From the NCBI GenBank assembly GCA_900095095.1, contig FMBT01000425.1, positions 48,209 through 112,208 of the forward strand: 64,000 nucleotides of DNA. The letters are read 5' to 3'. The notes below the pieces were generated by a model. That model made no database searches and was not told the DNA's origin. It saw nothing but the letters and a program-made list of their open reading frames with translations. Shown piece after piece: positions 1 through 11,794 of this stretch. Made by a program: the position numbers and the translations under genes. Within the stretch, counting starts at the first letter, position 1. Each line of letters begins with the position of its first letter. The stretch is from Fragilariopsis cylindrus CCMP1102. Taxonomy: Eukaryota; Bacillariophyta; Bacillariophyceae; Bacillariales; Bacillariaceae.

Positions 1-751
1 CCTTAAAGTTTTTTAATACAGTAGAGTTCTTCTGTACACATAATTTTTGTACATGCTACTAGTAGTATGTACCGGTATGTCACAGTAACAGATGAATATC
101 TAAATCAGAAGTTCACGAACAAAAATAATAATAATAAATAAAAAGAAAAGTCATTTTCAATAATAGAAAGGGCAATAATAATATTTACATACCTTTTTTG
201 TTGTTCTCCTCTTATTACCAGTTACGGTATTACTGTACGCGACGAATTGTTGAAGTACAGTAAGTGAAGTGACTGGAACATTTTCTGCAAGTCAATCAGT
301 CACCTTGTGTAACAGTGTAGTAGGCAATCTCTTCTACTGTAACCGCAATCTTGTATAAATAAGTAATCTTGTGTAAAATATTGCGTGTACTGTATTTCCT
401 CATTTATTTCATAGCCTACACACGATTACTGCATATAAATAGTTACATGCAGTATCACGATCACACGCACAAACAAACGCCTTTTTTTTTCCTTCGGAAA
501 CAATTAAGACCCATCCATTGTACGTTAGTTACAGTGTCAGCCAGTTTTCTCCTTTTTTTACTCATACTTTTTAAACATAATTTTTTCAAAAGCACGAACC
601 TCTACTCACGTAAACATACTAAGTTACCGGTAACAGAAAACTAAATCAATATAACATCCAATCCACTACAAACAGCACAAACTTACCGTAACACCAGACC
701 AATCAATTAATCAATATCAGAAATACAATACAATACAATCGCAATACAATC
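1..751. other. Gene-free 5' flank
   Basis: No supportable gene is seen. The longest open frame (369-644) begins with a TTG codon and has no family resemblance. The last 90 bases before the first gene are A/C-rich with CAATACAAT-type repeats, like a 5' leader for the gene starting at 752. Confidence 0.5.
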
Positions 752-2008
752 ATGCCAGCAGCATTAGCACCAAAGAAATCGTTTAGTAGTAAACTGTCAA
801 AGAAATGGAATTCTGTTATTGGAAATGGAAAAAATAATAATAATAAAGTAGGTAATATCAAATTTGTTGTTCCTATTACCGGTAGTTGTATTCAATTATC
901 GAATGACGATGATGAAGAATCGGGAGATTATAAAACTACAACTGCAACTCATGATTCTATTATTAATAAGAGCAGTGGCAATAAAACTACAACAACAATA
1001 ACAAAAGCAGTAGCAGTATCAACACAAACACCGACACCTGAATCTGTTATTATTTCTGATACAAGTTCTGATGAAGACGAAGAGGAAGAAGAAATTGATT
1101 ATGGATACGGTGATGCAATACCTGATTCTGAAACCTTTGCTGTTCAAGCTACTGATGATGCTGGTGCTGTTGCTGAAGCAGCTTCTTCTTTATTCCCAAA
1201 ACGATTATCATCATCACGAATAATATCGTCGTCTACTGATAATAACAATAATGATGATGAAAATAATTTACCATTCCATCCACAACGTCAACCACGACGT
1301 TCATCATTAAAAGGGTCATGCCCAACACGACGTGCCAGTCGTATTAGTCGTCGTGCATCAATTGCATCCTGCAGTTCTGGTACTAACGATACTAATACTA
1401 TCAGCACTAGCACTCGTACTCTTACTACGATGAAGATTGAAGAAGAAATTGCAATAGGTGAATTAGATCCAAAGAAGGTAGTTGAAATACAATTGCCTGG
1501 ACGACGAGAATCTATTAAACGAAGAATATCAATTACATTCAATGAAGATGTGAATGTTCGTAAGATTCAACCGGTATCAAAAGTAAAAGGTGCAAATAAA
1601 GAAGAATTATGGTTCCAGGATCAAGAATATAGCATAATAAAAAAGAAAACAAAAGCATTAATAGAAAAGGTGGATGAGAATGGTATCGTGAATGGTAAAA
1701 AATATTGTACACGTGGTTTAGAAAAATATATGCAAGATCCAGTAGAACGTGTCCAAGGAAAGTATGATGCATGGGATTCGGTATTAGAAGAACAAGAATT
1801 ACAAAGAAAGACCAATAATTATCATGAATCCGATGAAAATATTGCAAGATTATATAAATATACATCGACTATGTCAATTATTCAAGCAACACAAAGAGCT
1901 GCATATGATGCCGAAGAGGTTGCATCATTTTATAATGTTGATGATAGTGATATACGAGCAATGCAACGACGTCCATTACGTGCATGTCGTCGTGCATCAG
2001 TTGCATAA
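752..2008 (+). CDS. Diatom-type hypothetical protein with RRxS motifs and conserved C-terminal domain
   Basis: A single open frame encodes 418 residues, starting at the first ATG after an A/C-rich leader. Residues 1-225 are low complexity: Asn and Thr runs, an acidic patch (DEDEEEEEID) and a cluster of basic RRxS motifs (RRSS, RRASR, RRASIAS) near residues 185-205, with a further RRES/RRIS pair near 252-260. RRxS is the consensus for PKA-like kinases, so phosphorylation is plausible but only inferred. From about residue 262 the sequence looks conserved: a short ISITFNEDVNVRKI segment, then an aromatic/charged helix region (ELWFQDQEYSIIKKKTKAL), CTRGLEKYM and a helical tail ending RRASVA. This VxF-x-VxVR...W...CTRGLE layout is, to my knowledge, common in uncharacterised diatom proteins. 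No signal peptide or membrane segment is present. The function is unknown. Confidence 0.85.
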   Translation: MPAALAPKKSFSSKLSKKWNSVIGNGKNNNNKVGNIKFVVPITGSCIQLSNDDDEESGDYKTTTATHDSIINKSSGNKTTTTITKAVAVSTQTPTPESVIISDTSSDEDEEEEEIDYGYGDAIPDSETFAVQATDDAGAVAEAASSLFPKRLSSSRIISSSTDNNNNDDENNLPFHPQRQPRRSSLKGSCPTRRASRISRRASIASCSSGTNDTNTISTSTRTLTTMKIEEEIAIGELDPKKVVEIQLPGRRESIKRRISITFNEDVNVRKIQPVSKVKGANKEELWFQDQEYSIIKKKTKALIEKVDENGIVNGKKYCTRGLEKYMQDPVERVQGKYDAWDSVLEEQELQRKTNNYHESDENIARLYKYTSTMSIIQATQRAAYDAEEVASFYNVDDSDIRAMQRRPLRACRRASVA

Positions 2009-2170
2009 ATATAAATACAAGAATACAAATACAAATGCATAAATAGGAAATTAAATATGATAATACTAATAACTGCTATAGAAAATATAAATATAAAAAT
2101 AAAACATTACTAAATAAACACACACGCACGCGTACATACATACCCTTTCTCTCTCTCTCTCTCTCTCCCT

Positions 2171-2628
2171 GATACATTAGAATAGAGTAGAACATTTATT
2201 TGATTTGAATTGAATTGAATTGAATGCATCATACACTGATACATACACAAATAATCGATTGGTTCATCTGGGCTTTTGTTGCACTACTGGGGTTGTCCTT
2301 TTTGTTGCTGCTTCTTTTATATAATGGATAAAAACAAATTTGATTGGTGGCACATGAGTGATACCTCCTCCTAGCTAAGCGTCTCTCTCTCTCTATCTCT
2401 CTCTCTCTCTCACTCTCATACAGTAGAATAGAACATTCATCTGATTTGATTTGAATTGAATTGAATGCATCATACACTGATACATACACAAATAATCGAT
2501 TGGTTCATCTGGGCTTTTGTTGCGCTACTGGGATTGGGGTTGTCCTTTTTGTTGCTGCTTCTTTTAATATAATGGATAAGAACAAATTTGACTGGTGGCA
2601 CATGATTGATACCTCCTCCTAGCTAAGC
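2171..2628. repeat. Tandem duplication of about 0.2 kb downstream of the first gene
   Basis: Two near-identical copies lie at about 2171-2380 and 2417-2628, offset by 248 bases. Each starts with AGTAGAACATT and GAATTGAATTG repeats, runs through GCATCATACACTGATACATA and ends with CCTCCTCCTAGCTAAGC. They are separated by a CT microsatellite. Copy 2 carries a short GGGATTG insertion. No coding potential is evident. Confidence 0.9.
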
Positions 2629-3847
2629 TTGACTGGCATGGCTGCACATGATGAAACATATATGTATGTCCCCGCCCATACAACCCGGCAGGAGTCCTTT
2701 TTTATTATATATCTCAATGTATTGCAACCTTTACATGGAAAAGAAGTCTACAGCAATTGTACAAAACAAATTCCTCACAGCCATGCTCCTATGCAATAGG
2801 AATGATGATGGATACACCAGTGATATGATACACCACCATTAATAGTGTTGTCCTTTACCTCTATGAAGCATCCTTTTATATGGAAAATGTAAACAAGATG
2901 CACAGCAAATTCTCTACCACATGCCAGCAATGGTTGTGGTTATTTGTTTTGTATTATTTTGTTTTGGTCCAAGATAAAAAAAAACAATAAAAATAGCTAA
3001 AACAGACACTGTGGATTGATGTGCCTACCACAGTGATGATACATCAATACCCAATATTGTTAGATAACTATTATCAATGATTAAGTAGGAAGAGCCTTCA
3101 TTCTATGTCTATGTATTTTTCAACAGGGACTGTGTGCAAGTGTAACTATTATTTGTAGCTAGGTAATGCTATGATAATCCGGTACATTACAAACAAATCT
3201 AGAATAAATTACAAATAAAAAGACTAATGATTCTTGCAGCAAAGAGATAAAAATAACCTCTCATGCTGCAGAAGAAGTTTATATACAACTGATTCTCACA
3301 CAGTAGCAGTTCAATTCTTTGCTTGTTCTTGTTGTTGCCTCATATTGTCTGGTTGGTAGAAGGCATATTATCAGTATGTAACAGAAGAGAGGAATGCATC
3401 AGTGATATGCAAGGAATATTATCAGTATGTACCAGAAGAGAATGCATCAGTGATGTCCTTGTTATGTAAAAGCTGCAGCTTTGCTCCTCAACGTCTTAAA
3501 AAGACAGAAAAGTCAACAGTCTGTTTCTCAATACTAACCAACCCTTTATATGTAAAAAAATGCACGAAGTACACAAAAAATCTGCATGCCCAATGAACAA
3601 CATATTTACATGTAGATGAAAGTTTACAATAGAAGCTAGCAAGGAATGTGCATCAAATAAATGGACACACATAATATTGAGTTACACGTGACATGTGCGT
3701 GTACATACGGGCAGAATAACAGTATTCTATTCAGAAACTGAAGAGCATACACGTGTCATCCCATTAGCAGCACATTCAATAAGACAACACACAAACACAC
3801 TATTGTTCCTATTGTGATGCAATAATAGCTAATGCTCTAGTTATGCC

Positions 3848-4103
3848 AGATAGACTACAATGTATTTGGTTAAGGTTTTATGTTAAAGTGAGAGAAAGGA
3901 AGGAATAATCATTATGTTATTGCTGTCTACTAAGTAGTGTGTTGGTATTCTCTTTTTGAAATGAGCTGTCAGCGTAATGATCAGATGTTTGCTGAAGACA
4001 TTCATATTCACAAACACACTAATAGATAGCAGTAACACATGGATTATCATTCCTTTCTCTCACTTTAATATAAAACCTCCCAACCAAATACATTGTAGTC
4101 TAT
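3848..4103. repeat. Foldback (MITE-like) inverted repeat
   Basis: Arms of about 80 bases at 3848-3929 and 4023-4103 are near-perfect reverse complements. The left arm contains GACTACAATGTATTTGGTT and AAAGTGAGAGAAAGGAA; the right arm contains AACCAAATACATTGTAGTC. A loop of about 93 bases separates them. The architecture fits a miniature inverted-repeat transposable element. No transposase is present and target-site duplications could not be fixed by eye. Confidence 0.75.
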
Positions 4104-5428
4104 AACACATCAACAGGCACAATTTATTTGGCTTACAAGAGAAATGAAAAAAACACCAGCATGGAACAAGAGTGGATCCCCCATTGAATAATCTTGACAT
4201 GACAGGCAGAGGATTAGGAGTGGATGAAGGAATACTAAATTACTGGTGATATACACCACTAATTAAATATTGAAAAACAATCATTATGTACATGGCATGA
4301 AGAAGTCTAATACAGCAAAATGCACAACAAACTCCCAAGCAGCAACAGTAGCAGCAGTTGTTATTGTTGCTTCACCAGATTGTTCTGTTGATAGGAATAA
4401 ATATAAAACAAGCATTCCCTCATATCATGCAACAGGAGTAGTGGCTCCACCAGTGATTCACCCCAACCAGTATTGTTGTCCTGCTGCACACAAGCTGCAT
4501 AACATAAAGCATCAGTTCTGGCAAGGAATTGCATCAATCTAATAAATGTACTAGAATATCGAGCTGTGTGCACAAAAATAGCAATAGAGTAATATAAACA
4601 TGCGCTCACAAAATACTTGTGGAATAATCCAAACAGGTGCATCATTCATATCTCACATCATTTCTCATATCATCATCAATCATAACCTCACACACTAGCT
4701 AGCACTCATAATTATTATTCACAACCTTTCATAACTTTAATAATACCAGCAATAATAGCACATTTATTCAACATGCTTTAGAATCTAGTAATTGTATGAC
4801 CCTGCTACATCACAGCACCTATTAGTATAGGAATTTTAGCAATTATTTTACCTGACTTGTTATTTAAATATTCTCTCTACACGTGCATCCAGGTATGTGT
4901 CATAAAAATTACATTCTATCAGTCCCACTTTCCAAACCAGCACAGAGAATATGGGACCAAATTGTGCCACAATAGAGATACATAATATCTTCCCTCATAC
5001 TTTGACACACTGCATACCACTTACAAAGCACAAGAGCTACCACCAACAACAGAGCTAGCTTCTAGCAGTGCATGTAGACCAATACTGTGTGTTGAGTAGT
5101 AAAAAGTAGGTAAAAACTCTTTCGACACGAGAATTCTCACATACCAAAGACGAATTACAGGGTAGGGAGCTACCAGACTCACTCTAGATCAAGATAGACA
5201 CTACGAGTATAAATAGTATATAAAGTAGAAGCGAAGTTTTGTGTTTCGGGAATAAAATTAAACAATCTAAAGTATTACTAGTTCATTCTTTTTCTACTCG
5301 ACCGGTAAGTAGTTGTGTACCATACAAGTTGTATACTGTAGCTTTGTGTGCAGTTAATGAAGTCAAGTGTGGATGTTCGTTCGTTCGTTCCGTGTTGTTG
5401 TGCCGTCCATATAAAAGGATGAGCAAAT

Positions 5429-5474
5429 TTACATAGCACCAACAACAGGGAGACTTCCACCAAGTTGTTCATGG

Positions 5475-5518
<44 letters not shown>

Positions 5519-6040
5519 AAGTTCAATGGCACGCTTTGAAAGCTTGGTATCTTCATCAAATGTATCCCAACCGAAGTCAATACTCCCGTTACGGAAATCT
5601 CCGACAAATTCATTACCTTTACCTTCAATGTCTTTCATAACACCAAGTTCTAATGCACCAACAAATGCAATGATTTGAATCAAACCTTGTTGAGGGATAG
5701 CATCAGGACCAGAGAAGGCAGCCCATCCATCTGGGAATGAATCAAATTGATCACCAGCGTTATCAATTGCTCCACTTAAATGAATACCATTACGTGTTAC
5801 CATTTGTCCAAGGAATGCCAACATACAAACACGTCCGTGCTTGATTTCGACATATCGAAGACGATCAAATTTTTCTTGATCACCATCTTCAACTAATCCT
5901 AAAGGATCGAAGAAACCAAGTGGATTTTGGGCACCAAGAGCATCTTCGAATGCAGCCAACGAAGTGGTGGTTGACTTTTGTTGGACAGGTGCGAACGCAG
6001 CAGCGGAGGCGATAAGGGAGGCGATGACAACAGATTTCAT
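5429..6040 (-). CDS. Fucoxanthin-chlorophyll a/c-binding antenna protein (Lhcf-like)
   Basis: This is a plastid light-harvesting protein of 203 residues, the usual length for diatom FCPs. It binds fucoxanthin and chlorophylls a and c in thylakoid membranes and passes excitation energy to the photosystems. Residues 1-15 form a short ER signal peptide and A15/F16-A-P is the ASAFAP-type cleavage site for import across the four plastid membranes. Helix 1 carries the chlorophyll-ligand motif EIKHGR (65-70) and helix 3 carries ELNNGR (173-178), the paired Glu-Arg motif of LHC proteins. An FDPLG segment lies at 44-48. One uninterrupted exon; Met1 sits directly before the signal peptide. It is transcribed divergently from the SAP-domain gene at 6691. 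Assignment to the Lhcf subgroup is by general look; a search against typed Lhcf, Lhcr and Lhcx sets would settle it. Confidence 0.97.
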
Positions 6041-6690
6041 GATTGATTATTGTTTTTGTTTGAAATTAATGTTTATTCAAAAGGAATTATGAGAACCCCA
6101 TCGTTGCAAATAAAGGAAAGCGAAGCGTTTACTAATAAAAGTACAACGAAAGATTTCCTTCAAGATCACGCGTTATTTTACACAAAATGCTTTTCAATCA
6201 TGAAAAATAAGCACGTATGAAAAGATTTATCTTCAATAATGCACGCGTTGTGCGATGACATCATTGTTTTATTCAATCGTTGATAAATGTATGTGTTTAA
6301 TATCCGGGTTGCTGACACGAAGCAGATTGCTACTGGAACATTAGTGTTCTTTTGTGTTCTTTCGTGTCAGTACTAAATATACAGCAAAGAAACTTCAATC
6401 ACGAGCTTGGTATCGCACTGGGACTGAAATCTTTTTTACTCGTGACCACATTGAGTCCTGGTAGAAGCGCGCCAGAATTTTAAATTACTTTCAACCGCGC
6501 CGCCCATTTCATTTTTAACGACAACATACCGTTAATACTGTAGTACATTCAATGATGTACTTACGACAGGCGATATTATGTGTCATTTATTTCTTTGTCT
6601 TCAACTTACTGCACAACTTAACTTACTTGTAGTCTACGCAACTCTATCTCTCGCTACTAATATAACAAAATAGCAACAAAGAAGCGGAGT
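6041..6690. other. Divergent intergenic region between FCP and SAP-domain genes
   Basis: This 650-base spacer must hold both 5' ends. The stretch next to the antenna gene is A/T-rich. No clear TATA box or known light-response box could be assigned with confidence. Confidence 0.5.
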
Positions 6691-7815
6691 ATGACTGACG
6701 AGTGGTATCCCTTGAAGGCATTCCTGCAGCTTGAGCACCGCCATCAGCGAGGAAGGAATGCAGCGAAGAAAAAGAAGAAGAAGAAAAGTCACGATAATTG
6801 GTTCGAATCATGCAAGGTAGAACAATTGAAAGAATTATGCAAAGCATCAACGTTAAACGTATCCGGTACTAAGCAACAATTATGTCAACGGTTGATGACG
6901 TCTACGCCTGAGACTGATAATGACGATAATGACGATAATAAAACAGCAAGCGCAAGTATGTATAGCGGGTACAAACAATATCACTTGAAGGAAATCCTGA
7001 AAGAAAAACTACTTGTCCAATCGGGAACGAAGTACGAACAAATCTTACGATTACTTCGATTTGAATTTGGTACGGGTCCTACCGGCACTGTGAAACGTGC
7101 TGCAACCGAAACAATTACTGACGAAACGACCGGAAAAGAAATTCAAGTTGCAAAAAAACGCAAAATATCAATTCCAACACCAAAACAAATGCATTCACGT
7201 GTTTCAAAAAAAATGAATGCTGTAACACAAAAAAAGTATCAATCTCATTATGGTTCAAAAGATCATTCACCAGATGTATACAATTTAATGCGAACACTTA
7301 TTAAAGACAATTGCATTGATAATAAACTTGTCGATACTAATCCATTACTGGCAATGGAAATGTGTTTGGGTGTATTTCATGCATTTGATGAAAATTGGCA
7401 TCTTATGGTACGACCAGGATACGAAACAAATGTTTTCCGTGAAGCGATTGATTTATTTGGTGATGTATTAAAGAAGAATTGTAGTACTAATAATTCGAAA
7501 TCAAATAATGGACAAACTGAAAATATTATCTCTACATTAGAATCAGTTCAAACAAATGTAAATGGATATTGTCTTCATACGCGAATGAAAGAAGATTGTG
7601 CTGTATATTATTCTACGGGAGAGGGTAGTAAAAAAACAGGATCATACTATACGTCTCTGCAGGAGGAATATAAAACAAAACGGTATGTAGAAGAGAATGT
7701 TATAATGGATACAATTCGTATCATTATGCCATCTTATGATAGAAAGAAACGACCAAAAAAACAAAAGAAGTTTCTTAGTTATGAACTTGAAGGTATGAAG
7801 GGGATGGTATTTTAA
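6691..7815 (+). CDS. SAP-domain hypothetical nuclear protein
   Basis: One exon encodes 374 residues. After a basic lysine run (26-32) comes a SAP motif at about 41-70 (VEQLKELCKASTLNVSGTKQ...LCQRL), with the helix-turn-helix pattern that binds AT-rich chromosomal DNA. A second SAP-like unit lies near 97-125 (HLKEILKEKLLVQSGTK). A basic KKRK patch around 155 could be a nuclear localisation signal. The C-terminal 200 residues are a more evenly composed, probably folded region with no domain I recognise. SAP proteins act in chromatin organisation, RNA processing or DNA repair; which applies here cannot be told. The ATG is the first in frame and the spacing to the divergent FCP gene is compatible with separate promoters. 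Confidence 0.85.
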   Translation: MTDEWYPLKAFLQLEHRHQRGRNAAKKKKKKKSHDNWFESCKVEQLKELCKASTLNVSGTKQQLCQRLMTSTPETDNDDNDDNKTASASMYSGYKQYHLKEILKEKLLVQSGTKYEQILRLLRFEFGTGPTGTVKRAATETITDETTGKEIQVAKKRKISIPTPKQMHSRVSKKMNAVTQKKYQSHYGSKDHSPDVYNLMRTLIKDNCIDNKLVDTNPLLAMEMCLGVFHAFDENWHLMVRPGYETNVFREAIDLFGDVLKKNCSTNNSKSNNGQTENIISTLESVQTNVNGYCLHTRMKEDCAVYYSTGEGSKKTGSYYTSLQEEYKTKRYVEENVIMDTIRIIMPSYDRKKRPKKQKKFLSYELEGMKGMVF

Positions 7816-9887
7816 AAAAGGTGCCGATTGTACGTACTATATAACAAATTTACACACACTATACGTCTACACATGAGTCGACTGTGATTGTGTGATTGTG
7901 ACTGTACGTGGATGCAATCCCTAGAAGAACAAAAACAAATTCTTGAACTATTACTGAACAATAACCCACAATTATAAATCGAAAAGACACTTTATATAAA
8001 GTATCATTGGTTTAGCTCCTGTTAAATTAGTGCACAATCACCCAAAATCTGGGAACTTTATTCTACTAACTGATGGATATATATATGCTCTTAAGAGCAG
8101 AGGGTAATAGGTAATCATTTTTTAGACTGTAGTTTTGTGCAAGATCCATTCCTTGTGCAAATATATGTTAGGAGTAAGGATAGCCCATCCATGAGAAACA
8201 GGATATGATATAGCAATCAAAGGTAGACAAAGTATTGAAACAAAGCACATCCACCTTCTAATAAAGCAACAACTAAGAAGATTATCAGTAGACTCTAACA
8301 GCTAGTAAAATGGATCCCATGACCATTCTATATTACAGTAATTACACCTTAATAAATAAAAAGTGCCTACTCCTTCATGGCTAGTCCTTGCTTGATCTGA
8401 CAATCTCATCTGAAAGAGATGCGGCCCAAGGATATTTTTCTTTCTCTCTGCCTCCCACTTTTTGTGATGTTTACAGATCTGCGCTGAACACGTCTCTTGT
8501 AGAATTCAACTTGCTCTGTGATGTTGTCTTTATTGCAATTTCATAGTACTGTTATTAAATTACTATCATGTCACTTATTAATCTATGTAGATCCTCTAGA
8601 AGTATAGATTGTTGTTGTTCAACACAAAAAATCTATGCACAGCAAATCATGATGAGTAAGTCAACTACTTGTTTTTGAAAAACAAATTCAGCAGCATAAT
8701 TTTCTACACCAGCCATATCAATCACTAGTATATTCTTATAATGATGCCTTGCATGTAGAATGTCAGTGCTTGTTGTTGTTGGTTGAGTGTGCGATAAGAT
8801 AGACACTACATGATATAATGTAGCATATACGCAAAAGGCCCTCAGTTATAGCTGGATGGAACATACCATATTTTATACAGTAGAGTAGATAGCTTAGCCT
8901 GATGGTCTCAACCACTTCCATTTGTTGTTACATAACCCACACTACACATTATACATTGTATCCAAACCTATCTGGATCTTGTGTCACTGTGCATATCATC
9001 AATCTACTAGATATGGTAGGTGCATACCTCCCATACTATAGCTACATACTGGTAAAATCAAGATAGCAATCATGGCTTTTGATGTGATGTCATGACGAAT
9101 ACAGAAGGGAAGGTCCAGGGGTAGTAAAACTATTACCCCTGGGAAGGTCAGCATCAGCGAATAGGAAGTAAACATCACGCACGCACACACACACAGGGCA
9201 CACACAAAATGTCAGTTCAAAACCATTCTTTGATCTAGGTACTTTTTGTTTTTGGCTATTTTGGCGCACGCACTCTCAAAAAGGACTAAGTTAGAGCCCA
9301 TGTTGCGCAAAAAATCTATTTGAAAGCCTAGTAGTGAGTGCGCAAAAGCTCTTGAGAGCGAAAGAAACTTCTCGATTTATTGGAATAAAATAAACCTAAC
9401 AAATTTCATCGTACTTCACAGAACAGTCCAAGCTTAAATGCACAATCGCTCCTCTGAACTGTTCATAAACATTGTAGTCAATTTTCGTCACGCTTAAAAG
9501 GATACTAGACTTTCCACAACAATTCATTACTTATTGTACTGTATCATTGATTATTTTCATTCATTCTAATTTCAACTTTGTATTTGTAACGGTTCGAATC
9601 GAAAATGAAAAATAAAAACAGCAACGTTCGTTGAACATTAAAGGGTACGTTCGTTTACTACAGATAGTCACTCGAAATAAGAGAGAGAGAGAGAGGCGCC
9701 GCGCCCAAGAAACTGAATTGGAATGAATGGATCAGTCGAGTCAGAGTCAGAGTCAGAGTCGAGTCGATATTATTTGTCATGGCATTGAATTCTAAACGTC
9801 TTCTATGTTTTGTTTTTTCCATTTTCTCTCTTTGAAAGGAAGATCTAGTACTATTAGCTAGATTGATAGAATACAAAGTATTCGAAG
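7816..9887. other. Gene-free interval of 2.1 kb
   Basis: No gene is supported. A perfect 14-base palindrome TGCTCTTAAGAGCA lies near 8091. Two partly complementary GCGCA-rich segments flank about 9264-9340 (GCGCACGCACTC and GAGTGCGCAA). AG and CA microsatellites occur near 9180 and 9680. The last 200 bases are the leader of the next gene. Confidence 0.5.
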
Positions 9888-11510
9888 ATGACGATGACAA
9901 TGACGATGACGATGAGACGATTCCTCGTAGTAATACTTCTACGTTCAATTTTGCTCATCATAGCATTAATATCATTAGTATTCATGCTTACACCGGTAGA
10001 TAACAGTATACAATTAGAAGTTGAAGAGATGGATGGTGGTACATTCTTTGGTGTACTATTGAATGGAAATCGACCATACGAATGTGCCGAAAAACAAACT
10101 TATGATGGATTATGTAATACAGTTCATGGTCGTGATGGAGAACCTCATAATTTTTTGGAGGAAGAACTAGAAGGTAAGGACGTTTGTGATACTTTTAAAG
10201 AATTAGAAGATCATATCAAGGGTCAAATTAAATTTCAATCCGAATTGGGTTGTCCACAAGTTTTCGTTTGTTTAAATGCATGTGATAATGCAAAACCATC
10301 ACAAGCAGAGGGAGATGAACGTGTTTCTATACGAATTGTTGGTGATGATGATAATGATAATGAAGATTTACAGTATATTTTTGGATGTAATCCATTACTT
10401 CCAGCATGTACATTTACAACTGGTTTTGATACAAATGGATTGCCATTATTTACATTTAGTTATGGACTACCTCTTATTAGTGAAGCAAATGCCGAGGACA
10501 CTACTTGTCGTCGTCGATCATTAAATGGTGATCGTAATGATGGTCGTGGTCGTCGTCCATCATTATTTGTTTCCAATATTCGTTTTGATGGAAATAATAA
10601 TGTAGGAAATAATAAAGACTTTATTGCACCTCCTGTTCCTGGTGGATTAGTTCGCATTGATGGATTCCATACTGTAGCAGTTACTGATTGTCAATTTATA
10701 AATGCAAAACCTGGTGCATATATTGGTAGTGGTCTTGCAATTACTGCTGCAAAAATTGCAAATGTAACATCTACAGTATTTATTGATTGTGGTACAGATG
10801 AAGGAACAGGATTTGGCGGTGGATTATTTATTAATAATGGTAAAGGTGGTGGTGAGGATGGTGGATCATTATTATTATTTGATGATGTTGCTAATTTAGA
10901 TCGTGTATCATTGACACGCTGCACATCAAGCGATTTTGGTGGTGGGGCATTTGTTAGCGCATCAAATGTAAATACATTAACAGTTAATTTTGCACAGGAT
11001 TGTAAATCCAATACTGGTGCTGGTATGTTTGCGGATGCATACATTACGAATAGTGATAAATGGAGATGTGGTAATTGTATTGCACCAGTAGACCAGTGTG
11101 GTTCATGCTTTAGTACATATATGGGTAGAACATTAGAACTTAAATCATTACATACAAACAATGAATTACCATCTGTAACTAATCCAGATTTTTCACCACC
11201 AGTTTGTGTTAAGGCAAAAACTAAACCAGGCAATAGTCTTGAAGAATTAATTGTTGCATTGAATAGTAACGATAGTAATAATAATGGTAATAATGGTGAT
11301 GGGTTTGTAATTGCAATCGATCCAAGTACAACTGATAATTTTTCATTATTGCCGATCAAAGATGCACAATTTATTGATTTTAAATCAAGTACAGGATACA
11401 GTCCTGTATCTAATCCAAATTTAGAATTTAGTCGTATGAAAATTCAAGATTCATTTTGGTGTGCCGATGATACTGATTGTCCTACCCCATCAGTATTAAA
11501 AGTACAGTAA
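9888..11510 (+). CDS. Secreted or membrane-anchored beta-helix-like hypothetical protein
   Basis: The frame encodes 540 residues without interruption. The N-terminus is an ATGACG microsatellite read as (Met-Thr)4-Met, so translation could start at any of five ATGs. A long hydrophobic stretch at about 11-34 is a signal peptide or uncleaved anchor. The rest is Cys-rich and extracellular in character. Residues about 230-400 repeat short glycine-rich turns followed by Val/Ile strands (GFGGGLFINNG, DFGGGAFVSASN, NTGAGMFADAY), the pattern of right-handed parallel beta-helix (pectin-lyase-like) proteins. The protein therefore probably acts at the cell surface or in the secretory path. No catalytic residues of pectate lyases could be identified, so an adhesion or structural role is as likely. 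It converges on the M66 peptidase gene. Confidence 0.85.
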   Translation: MTMTMTMTMRRFLVVILLRSILLIIALISLVFMLTPVDNSIQLEVEEMDGGTFFGVLLNGNRPYECAEKQTYDGLCNTVHGRDGEPHNFLEEELEGKDVCDTFKELEDHIKGQIKFQSELGCPQVFVCLNACDNAKPSQAEGDERVSIRIVGDDDNDNEDLQYIFGCNPLLPACTFTTGFDTNGLPLFTFSYGLPLISEANAEDTTCRRRSLNGDRNDGRGRRPSLFVSNIRFDGNNNVGNNKDFIAPPVPGGLVRIDGFHTVAVTDCQFINAKPGAYIGSGLAITAAKIANVTSTVFIDCGTDEGTGFGGGLFINNGKGGGEDGGSLLLFDDVANLDRVSLTRCTSSDFGGGAFVSASNVNTLTVNFAQDCKSNTGAGMFADAYITNSDKWRCGNCIAPVDQCGSCFSTYMGRTLELKSLHTNNELPSVTNPDFSPPVCVKAKTKPGNSLEELIVALNSNDSNNNGNNGDGFVIAIDPSTTDNFSLLPIKDAQFIDFKSSTGYSPVSNPNLEFSRMKIQDSFWCADDTDCPTPSVLKVQ

Positions 11511-11740
11511 TTGGCGACGACGACGACGATGGTAGCATGGATGATTATTAAGTTAAGTTACAATCAAATAATAGTTTAATCTACTTTAAGTAAGATATAT
11601 AATGGCTAACACTACTCTGCCACTGTGCATGAAATAATAATGTGTCATCGATCGAGGATAATTTTTACTTTTTTCGCGTTGCTTGTTTTTCTTTTCTTTA
11701 TGACACGGCTATTTCGCTCAAATTTATAGCTGTCACGTAC

Positions 11741-11764
11741 TTACGTATGTACGTACATACGTAA
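11741..11764. repeat. Perfect 24-bp palindrome
   Basis: The half-site TTACGTATGTAC is followed immediately by its exact reverse complement GTACATACGTAA. It contains overlapping TACGTA cores. It sits between two convergent genes, so a promoter role is not obvious. Confidence 0.9.
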
Positions 11765-11794
11765 AAATCAGCAGTACCGAAGAGCACATACGGA

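Larger units (their letters stand above)
2009..5428. other. Gene-free interval of 3.4 kb with duplications
   Basis: No gene could be supported. Open frames are under 95 codons and mostly start at non-ATG codons. Besides the 2171-2628 duplication and the inverted repeat at 3848-4103, a short tandem duplication sits at 3365-3406 / 3416-3455 (unit containing TTATCAGTATGTA and GAATGCATCAGTGAT). The end of the interval is the 3' flank of the minus-strand antenna gene. Confidence 0.55.

Noticed and set aside
4270-4542. 90-codon frame on the plus strand in the first gene-free region
   Set aside because: It opens at TTG, has no domain or signal peptide, and lies in duplicated non-coding DNA.
9590-9605. 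GGTTCGAATC as a tRNA T-arm
   Set aside because: No acceptor stem, anticodon arm or D-arm can be folded around it. TCGAATC strings are frequent simple repeats in this window.
10691-11359. 222-codon minus-strand frame opposite the beta-helix gene
   Set aside because: Its long length comes from being antisense to a real gene; composition is an N/G-to-L/P complement shadow with no motif.
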